Assembly (NCBI RefSeq): GCF_948329515.1
Contig: NZ_CAOJCN010000006.1
Coordinates: 62,001 to 126,000 of the forward strand
Direction: 5' to 3'
DNA: 64,000 bases
Source of the DNA: Cohnella rhizoplanae
Lineage (GTDB): Bacteria > Bacillota > Bacilli > Paenibacillales > Paenibacillaceae
Part shown: positions 42,260 through 50,526 of the stretch, piece after piece
Position numbering within the stretch: position 1 is the stretch's first letter
How the letters are laid out: every line of letters begins with the position of its first letter
Notes under the pieces: generated by a model
What the model saw: the letters and a program-made list of their open reading frames with translations, nothing else
What the model was told of the DNA's origin: nothing
The model's database searches: none
Position numbers and translations under genes: made by a program

Positions 42260-42600
42260 ATCTATTTCAAGCCGCCGCGAAAAAATATGGAATTGACGCC
42301 AACATGCTGGCCGCGATCGCCATGCACGAGACTGGAAATGGTACGTCCAATGCCGTCAAGAACAAATATAACGTTGGTGGCATGATGGGTAAAAACGGCC
42401 TGATGTCCTTCGGTTCACTGGAGGAAGGGATTAATGCAATGGCGAGCAATTTAAAGCGTCTTTATTACGACCAGGGTCTGACGACTATTGAGCAGATCCA
42501 GAAGAAATACGCTCCTGTCGGCGCGTCCAATGACCCGACGGGGCTGAATAAGAACTGGGTCAACGGAGTTTCGAAGTTCTATCAAATGCTGGGAGGGTGA
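42196..42600 (+). CDS. Cell-wall hydrolase domain reached by -1 frameshift
   Basis: 134 codons in the -1 frame. It starts with a linker (LTSSGSGGSYGALGG) and continues into a glucosaminidase/muramidase-like domain (YGIDANMLAAIAMHETGNGT with probable catalytic Glu in HETG, NKYNVGGMMGKNG, and LNKNWVNGVSKFYQMLGG). It has no usable start of its own: ATG 42304 lies inside the domain and has no ribosome site. So it is best read as the C-terminal part of a 660-residue fusion with the upstream virion protein, which would open peptidoglycan during DNA entry. A simple frameshift mutation is the alternative. Confidence 0.75.
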   Translation: MTSSGSGGSYGALGGVLKGTGDLFQAAAKKYGIDANMLAAIAMHETGNGTSNAVKNKYNVGGMMGKNGLMSFGSLEEGINAMASNLKRLYYDQGLTTIEQIQKKYAPVGASNDPTGLNKNWVNGVSKFYQMLGG

Positions 42601-42603
42601 GCC

Positions 42604-45600
42604 GTGGCAGAGTCGTTTATTGAGAAGCGACGTCGGGAGCTTGGGCTGGACAAGCCGACTGGGCCACCGACGGGAACCGTCGTGCGAGTCCCGGGCGTCC
42701 AACTGTCTTCTGCCGCATCCTCGATGTCGTTCGTCGAGCGCCGCCGCCTCGAGCTCGGTATCGATAAGCTGTCGCCGCAGCAACTTCAGGGGATGCTTCC
42801 CTCCGGATCGCAGTCGGTCAATAAGTCGCTCGATACGGCGAAGGCGTTCGTAGACAGCCAGGTCACGCCAGCGCACCGGGCGAGCATAGCTGCGACGGAA
42901 GCTGAGAAGAAGCAGAAAGACGAGGCATTAAACCGGAACTTTTACGAAAAATGGTACGACAAGCACATCGGCGGCACGTGGATCGACAAGGCGCTCGGAG
43001 GTCTACAGAAGGCGGACCGCGCCGTCTCCGACGTGAAGGCAGGCGCGCTTGATACGGCAACAATCGGCGCGACGCAGGGGCTCGGACGGCTCGCCATCAA
43101 GGCGACGCCGGGAGGCGAGCAGAACCTGCAGCCTATCTACGACGAGCAAAGGGACCGGGCCGGGTACAAGGTCGGTGAGATCGCCGGGTATCTACCGCCG
43201 GGTGCGGCGATCGAGCGTGGCATCGCGGCCGTCGGCAAGGGTGTGGGAAAGCAAGTCATCAAGGGGAAAATCGGGCGGACAGCTATCCGCGGCGCGGCGG
43301 CCGGCGCGGCCGATGCAGCTGCGCAGGAGCTCGGAGACGTGGCATTCCGCGAGGGAAAGTTCGATCCAGTCAACGTGGCAATCGGCGGCGCCGCAGGTGG
43401 CACGCTGGGAGCTGGCGGCGAGGCGCTGGTCGGCGCGCTGCGTAACCGGTCGCTCAACAAGGAGATCAAGTCGTTCATCGATCGCGTTGAAACGACGGAC
43501 GCGCCGTCACCGGCGGGACGCATCGTACAGGAATTGCCGGGTAATAGCGCTCAGGGCGATTCCTACGCGGCGAATGCGCAACGTTGGTTTGGAATCCAGG
43601 ACGAGCATGCGGCAGCGGTGGATCAGCAGTACCAATACCTGAAGCAGTCGCTGAAGGACCGCGGCGGCGTGCAGCAGGGTGGTCTCGTGACGGACCCGAC
43701 GACCGGCGAGGTCACCGGGCGCTACGGTCGCACGTCGAACAATCCTCAGTGGTACCGAGATTTCTACGCATCCACCGGCCGGGCGCCGACGGACAAGGAC
43801 CTGCGCTCGCTTGCGGTTAAGCAGGTGAACGAGGGCTTCGCCGACGACGCCGTCGACGTGCCTCCATGGAAACCGTCGCAGATCGAGGACATCGACAGCG
43901 AGATAGCATCTATCCGCGGCATGTTGGATTCCGTCACCGATCCGGCAGAGCGTGAGGCGCTCGAGAACGTCGCGGACACACTCGCCGTCAGCCGCGCTCA
44001 GATCCGGAACCAGCTACCGGAAGGGGTGAAGGCGCGCGCGGCGGGCGACGTGGTACCGGAAGCACCGGCGGCCAGCGGCTCCGCGGCGCTCCCAAGTCTC
44101 CCGGGGAGTGTCCGCGGGAGGATAGCTCCGCCTGCTGGACAGCGAAGCGCAGGCCCGACGCGGGCAACTTCCAAACCCACAAAGACAATCTCCAGGGCGC
44201 AACTCGTCGAGCGGATCCGCAAGAACCTCGGCGTGGTAATCGACTCTGGGCGGACGGGATATGATCGGAATAAGGTTCTCGGCGTATTCAAGACGCAGCC
44301 GGGCGTCATCCGTACCGGGTATGCCGAGGACGTCGAGACGATCGCGCACGAGCTCGGTCACTCGCTGACCAAGGACCATAAGCTACTGGATCCGCAATAC
44401 GAGCGCGAGCTGCTCGACATGATGGACACGCAGAACGTGCACGATTACAAGGCGTACCCGCGCGGCGAATGGCATGAGGAGGGCATAGCCGAGTACCTGC
44501 GGACGTATCTGACCGATCCGCAGCAGGCCCGGCAGCTTGCACCGCGCTTTTCAGAGTTCCTTGACAGCAAGCTGCCGAAGAACGTCGTCAAGGGGCTCCG
44601 CAACGTTCAGCAGGACGTCCAGACGTGGATCAACCAGGGCGAGTACGAGCAGGCGAAGGGTTTACTCGACTTCGAGGGTGGAGGCGGCAAGCCAAAAGGA
44701 AATTGGGACCGCTGGTACACCCGGTTCGTCGACGACCTCAACCCGATCAAGCTTGCGGAGAAGGCGTTGTCCGGCGCGATTGGCGTCGGCCAGGACTCAA
44801 TCTACAAGATGGCGCGTCTCAGCCGCGGTGTCGGCGAGCAGGCGAAGATGGCCGTCACGCGCGGCATCTTCGACAGCCAGGGCAACAAGCTCTCCGATGG
44901 CCTTCAGGAGATCATCAAGCCGCTGCAGAAGATCGGGATGAGCGAGAAAGACTTCGGCACATACCTGGCTGTCGTTCACGCGGAAGACTTGCGGAAGATG
45001 GGCAAAACGGTCCCGTTCTCAGATCAGCAATCTCTTGCCGTGCGCATGAGGTGGGGGAACAACCCGGTTGTTCTGAAGGCGCAGCAAGGCATTGTGCAGT
45101 ACAACAACGCATTGCTGGATTTGATGGTCGATGCAGGGCTGCTGGCGAAGAAGGCCGTCACCGAGATGCGCGCCAAGTATCCGAACTACGTCCCATTCAT
45201 GCGCTATTTCGACGACGATGCGATCGCCGGCTTTAAGAATGGCGGTTACGGCTCCAGTTCGGGCTTCGCGAACGTGACGACGCCGGTCAAGCGCATGAGC
45301 GCCGAGGGATCGGACCGGACGATCATCAACCCGATCGAGTCGATGGTGAAGAACACGTTCCTGACGATGAACGCGGCGGCCAAAAACAAGGTCGGGCTGC
45401 AGCTCGCTGACCTGGCGAAGATTGACGGCGCGGGCGCCTGGGTGGAGCATGTCCCGGGGGCATCCGATCCGGGGCAGCACATCGTATTCGTTAAGATCAA
45501 CGGAGACAAGCAGGCGTTCAAGATTCGGGATCCGGAGCTGTACAATGCGATGCTGTCGCTCGATAACGAGAGCTCGAACAGCCTGTTGCGCTTCCTCGGC

Positions 45601-47127
45601 GGCATGGCATCGGTTCTCCGCGGCGGCGCCACACTGACGCCTGAATTCATGATCCGGAACGTCTTCCGTGACGTAGTCGGAGCGATGGTTAACAGCACGA
45701 AATACGGATTCACGCCGCTCGACTTCTTCAAGGGCTTTTTCCATACGGTCACGAAGTCGGACGTTTACGAGAAGTTCGTCAACAGCGGCGGCGCCATGTC
45801 AACCATGATGGCACTTGATCGGGACACGAACCGTGAGGCTCTCGAGGCCGTGTTCAAGCTGAGCCTAAAGGATAAGGCGCTGAATGTTGTGACGAGCCCG
45901 AAGGAGCTGGCGAAGTGGATGTCGCTTTACCGGCCAGTGCAGAAGACTGTGGACGTGTTGCGGAAGGGCGCCGAAATATCGGAGTTGTCGACCAAGATCG
46001 GCACGTTCAACCGGGTGCTGAGCAAGACCGGCAGTATCGAGGAGGCGGCCTTCTCCGCGCGCGACCTGATGGACTTTAATCGAGCCGGCAGCAACATCCG
46101 GCAGGCGAACAAGGCGATTGCGTTCCTCAACGCGAGCATCCAGGGCACGGACCGGATGGCGCGGGCGTTCAAGGAAAACCCGGAGGGCTTCTTTACCCGA
46201 GCATTCACGACGCTCGTGCTGCCGGCGTCGCTGGTGTACCTCTCGAATCGGTACCTGCTGTCCGACGAAGACAAGAAGACGTACGAAAACATCCCTCAGT
46301 GGCAGAAGGACAGTTTCTTCGTCCTCGGTGTCGGCGACGGCAAGTTCGTGCGGATCCCGAAGCCATTCGAAGCCGGCATGCTGTTCGCGACAAGTACCGA
46401 GCGGATGCTGCAATGGCTTGAGGCGAACGATCCCAAAGCTTTCGAGGGATACGGGCGCGCGACGGCCGAGTCAATGACGCCGCCAATGCTGTTCACGGCT
46501 CTGACGCCGTTGCTGGAGGCGACGACGAATCATTCGTTTTTCCGTAACGCACCAATCGTGCCGCAGGGCGAGCAACGGTATGAAAAGAAGGATCAGTACG
46601 GCATCTACACGAGTGAGGTCGCTAAGGGGCTCGGCCAGCTCGCAGACAAGGTCGGTCTCGGAGAGACGAACGCAGCGAGCCCGCGGATCATCGACAATAC
46701 ACTGAAGGGATACACGGCCGGTCTCGGACAGTACGGCGTGGATGCAGTGGACAAGGTGATCGACAAGGTTTCCGGTAAGAAGAAAACGCCGGAGCCGGCC
46801 AAGAAGCTGACAGAAAGCCCGTTCTTCCGCTCATTCTTCGCCACCACGGCCGGCGGCGGCCAGGTACGCGAGGAATTTTATGACGCCTGGGACAAGATCT
46901 CCAAGGCGAAGGCGTCAGCTGATCGTGACGAGGCGCTGCTGCCGATCGATAAGCAGCGCCAGTACATGCGGCTAAAGGCGGCTTATAACGCGATCAATAA
47001 GATCAATAAGCAGTACAAAACCATCCGCGATGCCAAGGACATCGACGCGGACACCAAGCGCTCGAAAATGGACGAGCTTGATGCTAAAATGAATGAAGCA
47101 GCCGCGAAAGCCTTGGAGGCGAAGTAG
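42604..47127 (+). CDS. Giant polyvalent internal virion protein with HELGH protease motif
   Basis: 1507 residues from GTG 42604. The N terminus carries a motif twice (SFIEKRRRELGLDK and SFVERRRLELGIDK). A Gly/Ala-rich hydrophobic region follows (about 195-270). A metalloprotease-like domain has HELGHSLTKDH near residue 582 and GEWHEEGIAEYL near 621. The large C-terminal half (about 690-1400, NIIRNVF/FNRAGSNIR-type segments) matches the LPD38 class of large polyvalent proteins. It is probably injected into the host with DNA. The P22-like position and size fit; the protease activity is an inference from motif. Confidence 0.75.
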   Translation: MAESFIEKRRRELGLDKPTGPPTGTVVRVPGVQLSSAASSMSFVERRRLELGIDKLSPQQLQGMLPSGSQSVNKSLDTAKAFVDSQVTPAHRASIAATEAEKKQKDEALNRNFYEKWYDKHIGGTWIDKALGGLQKADRAVSDVKAGALDTATIGATQGLGRLAIKATPGGEQNLQPIYDEQRDRAGYKVGEIAGYLPPGAAIERGIAAVGKGVGKQVIKGKIGRTAIRGAAAGAADAAAQELGDVAFREGKFDPVNVAIGGAAGGTLGAGGEALVGALRNRSLNKEIKSFIDRVETTDAPSPAGRIVQELPGNSAQGDSYAANAQRWFGIQDEHAAAVDQQYQYLKQSLKDRGGVQQGGLVTDPTTGEVTGRYGRTSNNPQWYRDFYASTGRAPTDKDLRSLAVKQVNEGFADDAVDVPPWKPSQIEDIDSEIASIRGMLDSVTDPAEREALENVADTLAVSRAQIRNQLPEGVKARAAGDVVPEAPAASGSAALPSLPGSVRGRIAPPAGQRSAGPTRATSKPTKTISRAQLVERIRKNLGVVIDSGRTGYDRNKVLGVFKTQPGVIRTGYAEDVETIAHELGHSLTKDHKLLDPQYERELLDMMDTQNVHDYKAYPRGEWHEEGIAEYLRTYLTDPQQARQLAPRFSEFLDSKLPKNVVKGLRNVQQDVQTWINQGEYEQAKGLLDFEGGGGKPKGNWDRWYTRFVDDLNPIKLAEKALSGAIGVGQDSIYKMARLSRGVGEQAKMAVTRGIFDSQGNKLSDGLQEIIKPLQKIGMSEKDFGTYLAVVHAEDLRKMGKTVPFSDQQSLAVRMRWGNNPVVLKAQQGIVQYNNALLDLMVDAGLLAKKAVTEMRAKYPNYVPFMRYFDDDAIAGFKNGGYGSSSGFANVTTPVKRMSAEGSDRTIINPIESMVKNTFLTMNAAAKNKVGLQLADLAKIDGAGAWVEHVPGASDPGQHIVFVKINGDKQAFKIRDPELYNAMLSLDNESSNSLLRFLGGMASVLRGGATLTPEFMIRNVFRDVVGAMVNSTKYGFTPLDFFKGFFHTVTKSDVYEKFVNSGGAMSTMMALDRDTNREALEAVFKLSLKDKALNVVTSPKELAKWMSLYRPVQKTVDVLRKGAEISELSTKIGTFNRVLSKTGSIEEAAFSARDLMDFNRAGSNIRQANKAIAFLNASIQGTDRMARAFKENPEGFFTRAFTTLVLPASLVYLSNRYLLSDEDKKTYENIPQWQKDSFFVLGVGDGKFVRIPKPFEAGMLFATSTERMLQWLEANDPKAFEGYGRATAESMTPPMLFTALTPLLEATTNHSFFRNAPIVPQGEQRYEKKDQYGIYTSEVAKGLGQLADKVGLGETNAASPRIIDNTLKGYTAGLGQYGVDAVDKVIDKVSGKKKTPEPAKKLTESPFFRSFFATTAGGGQVREEFYDAWDKISKAKASADRDEALLPIDKQRQYMRLKAAYNAINKINKQYKTIRDAKDIDADTKRSKMDELDAKMNEAAAKALEAK

Positions 47128-47274
47128 ATGTCAATGCGGGCATGGAGCATCATCACCGTGATCGTATTCCTTGCTCTGAACCTATGGCTCATGGGCGGCG
47201 GTCACAGCGGGCGCGGCCAGGACTCATACGAATATCAGACCGACGACACGGCCTACGCCGAAGAGCTCCCTTAA
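47128..47274 (+). CDS. Small single-pass membrane protein
   Basis: 48 residues. One transmembrane helix (about 5-22, AWSIITVIVFLALNLWLMGG) and an acidic tail (YEYQTDDTAYAEELP). It starts directly after the giant protein's stop and ends in a terminator. It may join the lysis functions; not recognised. Confidence 0.6.
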   Translation: MSMRAWSIITVIVFLALNLWLMGGGHSGRGQDSYEYQTDDTAYAEELP

Positions 47275-47289
47275 CTGGGGGCTCTTTTA
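47262..47289 (+). terminator. Terminator before lysis genes
   Basis: AGAGCTCCC and GGGGGCTCT form a 9-bp stem (one G-U), loop TTAACT, followed by TTTTATTTT. Confidence 0.8.
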
Positions 47290-47313
47290 TTTTGCCGAGA
47301 AAGGGTGAGCACG

Positions 47314-47571
47314 ATGGAAAAGGAACACGAGGAGCTGCCGGACATCCCGATCCGCCTATGGTTCGCGGAGCCGCCGGTGCGCTCGGACTTCAAGCGGAAG
47401 AGCCGGAAGACGATCCGGCGCCTACACGGGGCGGACATGGAGAAGATCGTTCTGCTGCCGCCGCCGGTGCCGATTGACGGAAGGAGGCGGCGGCCATTAC
47501 GTTCGACGATCTTCTTGATGTTTTTCGTGCGGTCGGCCGACTGGTTGAGACGGTTTTTTCGAAGCCGGTAG
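47314..47571 (+). CDS. Small basic late protein
   Basis: 85 residues from ATG 47314 (AAGGGTGAG upstream). It opens with EKEHEELPDIPIRLWFAEPP, typical of small accessory phage proteins. The last 30 residues are Arg-rich and overlap the next reading frame, so the true end or a frame change there is uncertain. Confidence 0.5.
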   Translation: MEKEHEELPDIPIRLWFAEPPVRSDFKRKSRKTIRRLHGADMEKIVLLPPPVPIDGRRRRPLRSTIFLMFFVRSADWLRRFFRSR

Positions 47572-48299
47572 TCAGCGTCCTGACGGCGGCCGCGTCGGTG
47601 GTATATGCCCTCCTGCGCGTCAGGGCCGTGAATAACAAGCTTCGCCGGATGATGCCCTACCTGTTCGCGGCGGAAGAGCTCGACAAGGAATACGTCGACA
47701 ACCAGCACGAGATCATGGAAAATCAGCGTCGCATCATGCACGCGCTTGGGGTGGAGCCATGGAGCCCTGCAGTTACATCAAACGATTTAACGCCACCTTC
47801 GAAGGGCACTACCGCCAAGCAGCGGTTGCGTTTCTGGGTGGCGTTCTTTTATGCCCGGTCTGCAGCACATCGGGAAAGCCAGTCATTCACAAATTGGAGG
47901 ATGAGGAACATGAAAAAGTGGTTCAGACCTGACGTATTGACGATTATCGGCGGTGTCCTGGTGACGGCCGCAAACCGGCTGTTCGATCTCGAGCTCGATC
48001 CGACGAACATCATCGCGGCCGCGGTGCTTCTGCTTGGATACTTCAAGGCGCATGAATATGTGACCGTCGTCCGGGATGCGAACGGGCTACCGACGGGCTA
48101 CAAGTTGAACAGCCGGAAGCTAATCTTCACGGCGGTGGCCTTCGCTATTATCGTAGTGGATACTATCTACAAGCTGGGCCTGAGCATGGAGATCGTGCTG
48201 ACGCTGGCCGGCGTGGCGACGGGTTACAACTACTTGGAGGCCAAGAAGGACGTGAAGACCGCCGAAGCCGAAGGTGCAGACGCCCGGCAGGCACACTAA
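47496..48299 (+). CDS. Frame upstream of and continuous with the holin
   Basis: An open frame from ATT 47496, with AAGGAGG 8 nt upstream, that has no stop before the holin end. The first part (TFDDLLDVFRAVGRLVETVF, then a hydrophobic VVSVLTAAASVVYALL and a helical tail to about 47758) looks like a real small membrane protein. The middle (47760-47900) is better coded in another frame. An ATT start is rare; GTG 47598 is the first canonical start but has no ribosome site. Treat the boundaries as unresolved. Confidence 0.4.
   Translation: MTFDDLLDVFRAVGRLVETVFSKPVVSVLTAAASVVYALLRVRAVNNKLRRMMPYLFAAEELDKEYVDNQHEIMENQRRIMHALGVEPWSPAVTSNDLTPPSKGTTAKQRLRFWVAFFYARSAAHRESQSFTNWRMRNMKKWFRPDVLTIIGGVLVTAANRLFDLELDPTNIIAAAVLLLGYFKAHEYVTVVRDANGLPTGYKLNSRKLIFTAVAFAIIVVDTIYKLGLSMEIVLTLAGVATGYNYLEAKKDVKTAEAEGADARQAH
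47759..47932 (+). CDS. Small CxxC protein overlapping the lysis genes
   Basis: 57 residues, MEPCSYIKRFNATFEGHYRQ, then AAVAFLGGVLLCPVCSTSG and an acidic end. GGGGTGGAG lies 4 nt upstream. Its codon use in 47760-47900 looks better than in the overlapping frame. It ends 23 nt inside the holin gene. Function unknown. Confidence 0.5.
   Translation: MEPCSYIKRFNATFEGHYRQAAVAFLGGVLLCPVCSTSGKPVIHKLEDEEHEKVVQT
47910..48299 (+). CDS. Holin
   Basis: Membrane protein that lets the endolysin reach the wall at lysis. 129 residues. Hydrophobic helices at about 9-25 (VLTIIGGVLVTAANRLF), 33-48, 71-88 (LIFTAVAFAIIVVDTIY) and 91-106, and a charged C-terminal tail (KKDVKTAEAEGADARQAH). ATG 47910 follows GGAGGATGAGG. 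It lies directly before the amidase gene. The call rests on topology and position. Confidence 0.78.
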   Translation: MKKWFRPDVLTIIGGVLVTAANRLFDLELDPTNIIAAAVLLLGYFKAHEYVTVVRDANGLPTGYKLNSRKLIFTAVAFAIIVVDTIYKLGLSMEIVLTLAGVATGYNYLEAKKDVKTAEAEGADARQAH

Positions 48300-48312
48300 G
48301 GGGGCGGACGCT

Positions 48313-49242
48313 TTGATCGACATGAAATGGATGGGCGACAAGGTTCCGAACTTCGGGCCGCGCGTCCGTTACGGGAAGAAATACACGCCGAGCGTCATCG
48401 TTTGCCACATCTCGGCTGGGACGATCGGCAGCATGGACAATTGGTTTCGTAATCCTGCTGCTGAAGCCTCTTCACACTTCGGCGTGGGGCGTGACGGGTC
48501 GATCCATCAGTACGTCCGGCTCGAGAACGCCGCGTGGACGCAGGGGCTGACGGCAGATGCAATTCCTAACGCGCGCGCGCCGATCGTAAAACAGATGGGC
48601 GTAAATCCGAATCTGTACTGCGTATCGATCGAGCACGAAGGGTATGTCGAGGGCCATATGGACGAAAACGGCCAGGTCGTTGTCGAGAACTTCGGGCTCG
48701 ACGGCAACCTCACCGAGATTCAATTCTGGAAGAGTTGCTGGCTGCACAAGTACATCCAGAGCGAGGTCGAGCGGATCTGGGGGCATCACATCCAGTTCGG
48801 ACCACAATACGATCTCGGCCACTTCCAGATCGATCCGAAGCGCAAGTCGTCGTGCCCCGGCAAGAACTTCCCTTGGGCGCGCTTGTACGCCGAGCTCGCG
48901 ATCGCGGAAACGATGGACCTGGCTGCGTACGAGGAGCGCATCGAATACCGCATCAGCGGCGCCGCCGACTTCACGCACGCATATGCCGCGGCCGCCCGGG
49001 TGCAGGACCTCGAGAACAAGCTCGGCGATAACACTTGGGGGCCAGCCGCAGAATCCAAGTTGCTGCAGCTCGCCCCTATCATGCCGCAGATTAACTACCA
49101 GGGCGTGCTGACAGGCAAGGGCATCGCCTTCCGAATCGCGGAGCTGTACCAAACGCTCTCGGCGAACAGCCCCTACTCAGCGGAAGCGCTGCGCAAGCTC
49201 CTGATCGTCTACAATCACATGATTACCACGGGCCTACTCTAA
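48313..49242 (+). CDS. Endolysin, N-acetylmuramoyl-L-alanine amidase
   Basis: Cuts the bond between MurNAc and the stem peptide for host lysis. 309 residues from TTG 48313 (AAGGGGGCGG upstream; ATG 48322 also possible). The Amidase_2 zinc ligands fit in VIVCHISAGT, GHFQIDPKRKSSCPG and the preceding IEHEGYVEG region. SSHFGVGRDGSIHQYV is a family signature. The C-terminal third (about 215-309) is a separate helical domain, probably wall binding. Confidence 0.92.
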   Translation: MIDMKWMGDKVPNFGPRVRYGKKYTPSVIVCHISAGTIGSMDNWFRNPAAEASSHFGVGRDGSIHQYVRLENAAWTQGLTADAIPNARAPIVKQMGVNPNLYCVSIEHEGYVEGHMDENGQVVVENFGLDGNLTEIQFWKSCWLHKYIQSEVERIWGHHIQFGPQYDLGHFQIDPKRKSSCPGKNFPWARLYAELAIAETMDLAAYEERIEYRISGAADFTHAYAAAARVQDLENKLGDNTWGPAAESKLLQLAPIMPQINYQGVLTGKGIAFRIAELYQTLSANSPYSAEALRKLLIVYNHMITTGLL

Positions 49243-49260
49243 CGAGTGGGCCTTTATTTT
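49230..49260 (+). terminator. Terminator after endolysin
   Basis: GGCCTACTC and GAGTGGGCC form a 9-bp stem (one G-U), loop TAAC, followed by TTTATTTT. It lies between converging genes. Confidence 0.8.
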
Positions 49261-49919
49261 GCTTTAAGCATAGATTGCGCTGCCAATAAATCTTGAACGC
49301 TAATATTCATGTCTTCTGTCGGTGCCCAAAGTTCTTTCATTTGGTTCATGACAGTTTCAAAGCCTGGTTTGTCTTCTTTTTTCTCTTTCAAATGTTTCTT
49401 AATTTTCAAATGATAAAAGAAGCCGTACTTTTTCGAGATTAGAAGAATTGAATTTTCTAGAGGCATCATTAATGTATCTAAGTATTTTGAGAACATCTCA
49501 AATTGCTCACCCTCAGCTTCGGTACCTTCAAGACTAAGGCCTAAGTGGTTTATTAGCTTGGGAACAACATCGTTATTTCTCAGTTTGTAACCAAGTAAGG
49601 GGTCAATTTCTGAAATGGCTGTCACTGCATCGTTATACCTTTGGGATAAATCCTTAATTCCGGATACATCATTGTTTAAGAGAGTATTCAAAACTACTGA
49701 TCTTACTACAGGCCAAAAAAGATCGGGGATACTCATTTTAATTCTTAGATCTTCGAGTAGTTGTACGCCTTGATATGTATTTCTTAGCTCAAGCAGCTCA
49801 GATAGTGCCTTAGCTAACGGTTTTTTTTCTTCTTTAGACTTCTTATATTTCTGACCCGTTTCGTTTAAAATCCATCCTACTATTACTCCAAAAACGGGAA
49901 TTAAAGCTTGTGTCTGCAT
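49254..49919 (-). CDS. AT-rich leftward cargo gene, membrane-anchored protein
   Basis: 221 residues. One N-terminal hydrophobic helix (about 5-19, ALIPVFGVIVGWILN) is followed by a Lys-rich region and a helical cytoplasmic domain (about 35-221). AGAAGGGTGATC precedes the ATG. It is far more AT-rich than flanking phage genes, points leftward, and has its own possible promoter (TTGAAA and TATAAA on the minus strand near 49955-49985). It looks like a lysogenic accessory gene near attR. No family recognised; immunity or defence roles are possible but unproven. Confidence 0.7.
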   Translation of the reverse strand: MQTQALIPVFGVIVGWILNETGQKYKKSKEEKKPLAKALSELLELRNTYQGVQLLEDLRIKMSIPDLFWPVVRSVVLNTLLNNDVSGIKDLSQRYNDAVTAISEIDPLLGYKLRNNDVVPKLINHLGLSLEGTEAEGEQFEMFSKYLDTLMMPLENSILLISKKYGFFYHLKIKKHLKEKKEDKPGFETVMNQMKELWAPTEDMNISVQDLLAAQSMLKAK

Positions 49920-50061
49920 TTAAAGCGATCACCCTTCTTATAATATTTATAGTCCCTACTTTAACAGAATTTTCAAGTCCGATGAGACTACTAAATAATT
50001 TTATTATGATGGTTGCCTTGTTCGTATCTTGTTCGTATATTTATATCGAGGTGACGAACAG

Positions 50062-50289
50062 ATGCCGATACCCGATAAAGAGCGAAAGCTCCTAACCATC
50101 CTCGCGAATTTCTCGATTACGCACAAGCGCATGCCAACGTTCTACGAGCTGTACAAGAAGACTGGTCTTAAGGAAGGCGTCCATCGCGTAAACCTCCGCC
50201 GTCTGGCCGAACGTTTCCTCATCGAATGGGACGGGCAGGATATCCAGACAGTGAAGATCGATCCGCGATGGAGGGAACTGATTCGATGA
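50062..50289 (+). CDS. Small winged-helix-like protein
   Basis: 75 residues from ATG 50062 after GAGGTGA. The pattern ERKLLTILANFSITHKRMPT, then FYELYKKTGLKEGVHRVNLR and RLAERFLIEW resembles a winged helix such as the LexA N-terminal domain. ATGA-coupled to the next gene. A repeat TTGTTCGTAT (twice, 50018-50037) lies upstream and might be an operator. Confidence 0.6.
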   Translation: MPIPDKERKLLTILANFSITHKRMPTFYELYKKTGLKEGVHRVNLRRLAERFLIEWDGQDIQTVKIDPRWRELIR

Positions 50290-50483
50290 ACATCTACCGG
50301 GAGCATGCCGAGACCATCCAGAAATTCATGCGGGAGGTGCACGGTCAGGATGTGTCCTTCGAGGAGATCTGGTCGGTCCCGTATTGGGAGCAGATCTGGG
50401 CGCACTGGGTTGCGCTGCAGCATTACGGAAGGTACAAGATCGAGATGGACCAGGCGACCTGCAGGCGCATCTATGGGGAATAA
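50286..50483 (+). CDS. Small protein at the right end of the prophage
   Basis: 65 residues, helical and Trp-rich (FEEIWSVPYWEQIWAHWVAL). ATGA-coupled to the winged-helix gene and ending 21 nt before attR. Its place is that of an excision or induction accessory factor, but no family is recognised. Confidence 0.55.
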   Translation: MNIYREHAETIQKFMREVHGQDVSFEEIWSVPYWEQIWAHWVALQHYGRYKIEMDQATCRRIYGE

Positions 50484-50504
50484 TTTTTATGTACTTAAAG
50501 GATA

Positions 50505-50526
50505 TCGACTCCCCTCGGCTCCACCA
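50505..50526 (+). other. attR: prophage right attachment core
   Basis: 22 bp identical to 8170-8191 (TCGACTCCCC to GGCTCCACCA), followed 4 nt later by the original ssrA terminator. Marks the right prophage end. Confidence 0.9.

Noticed and set aside
42304..42600. Hydrolase domain as an independent gene from ATG 42304
   Set aside because: The ATG is inside the domain, has no ribosome site, and the frame is open further upstream to the slippery site.
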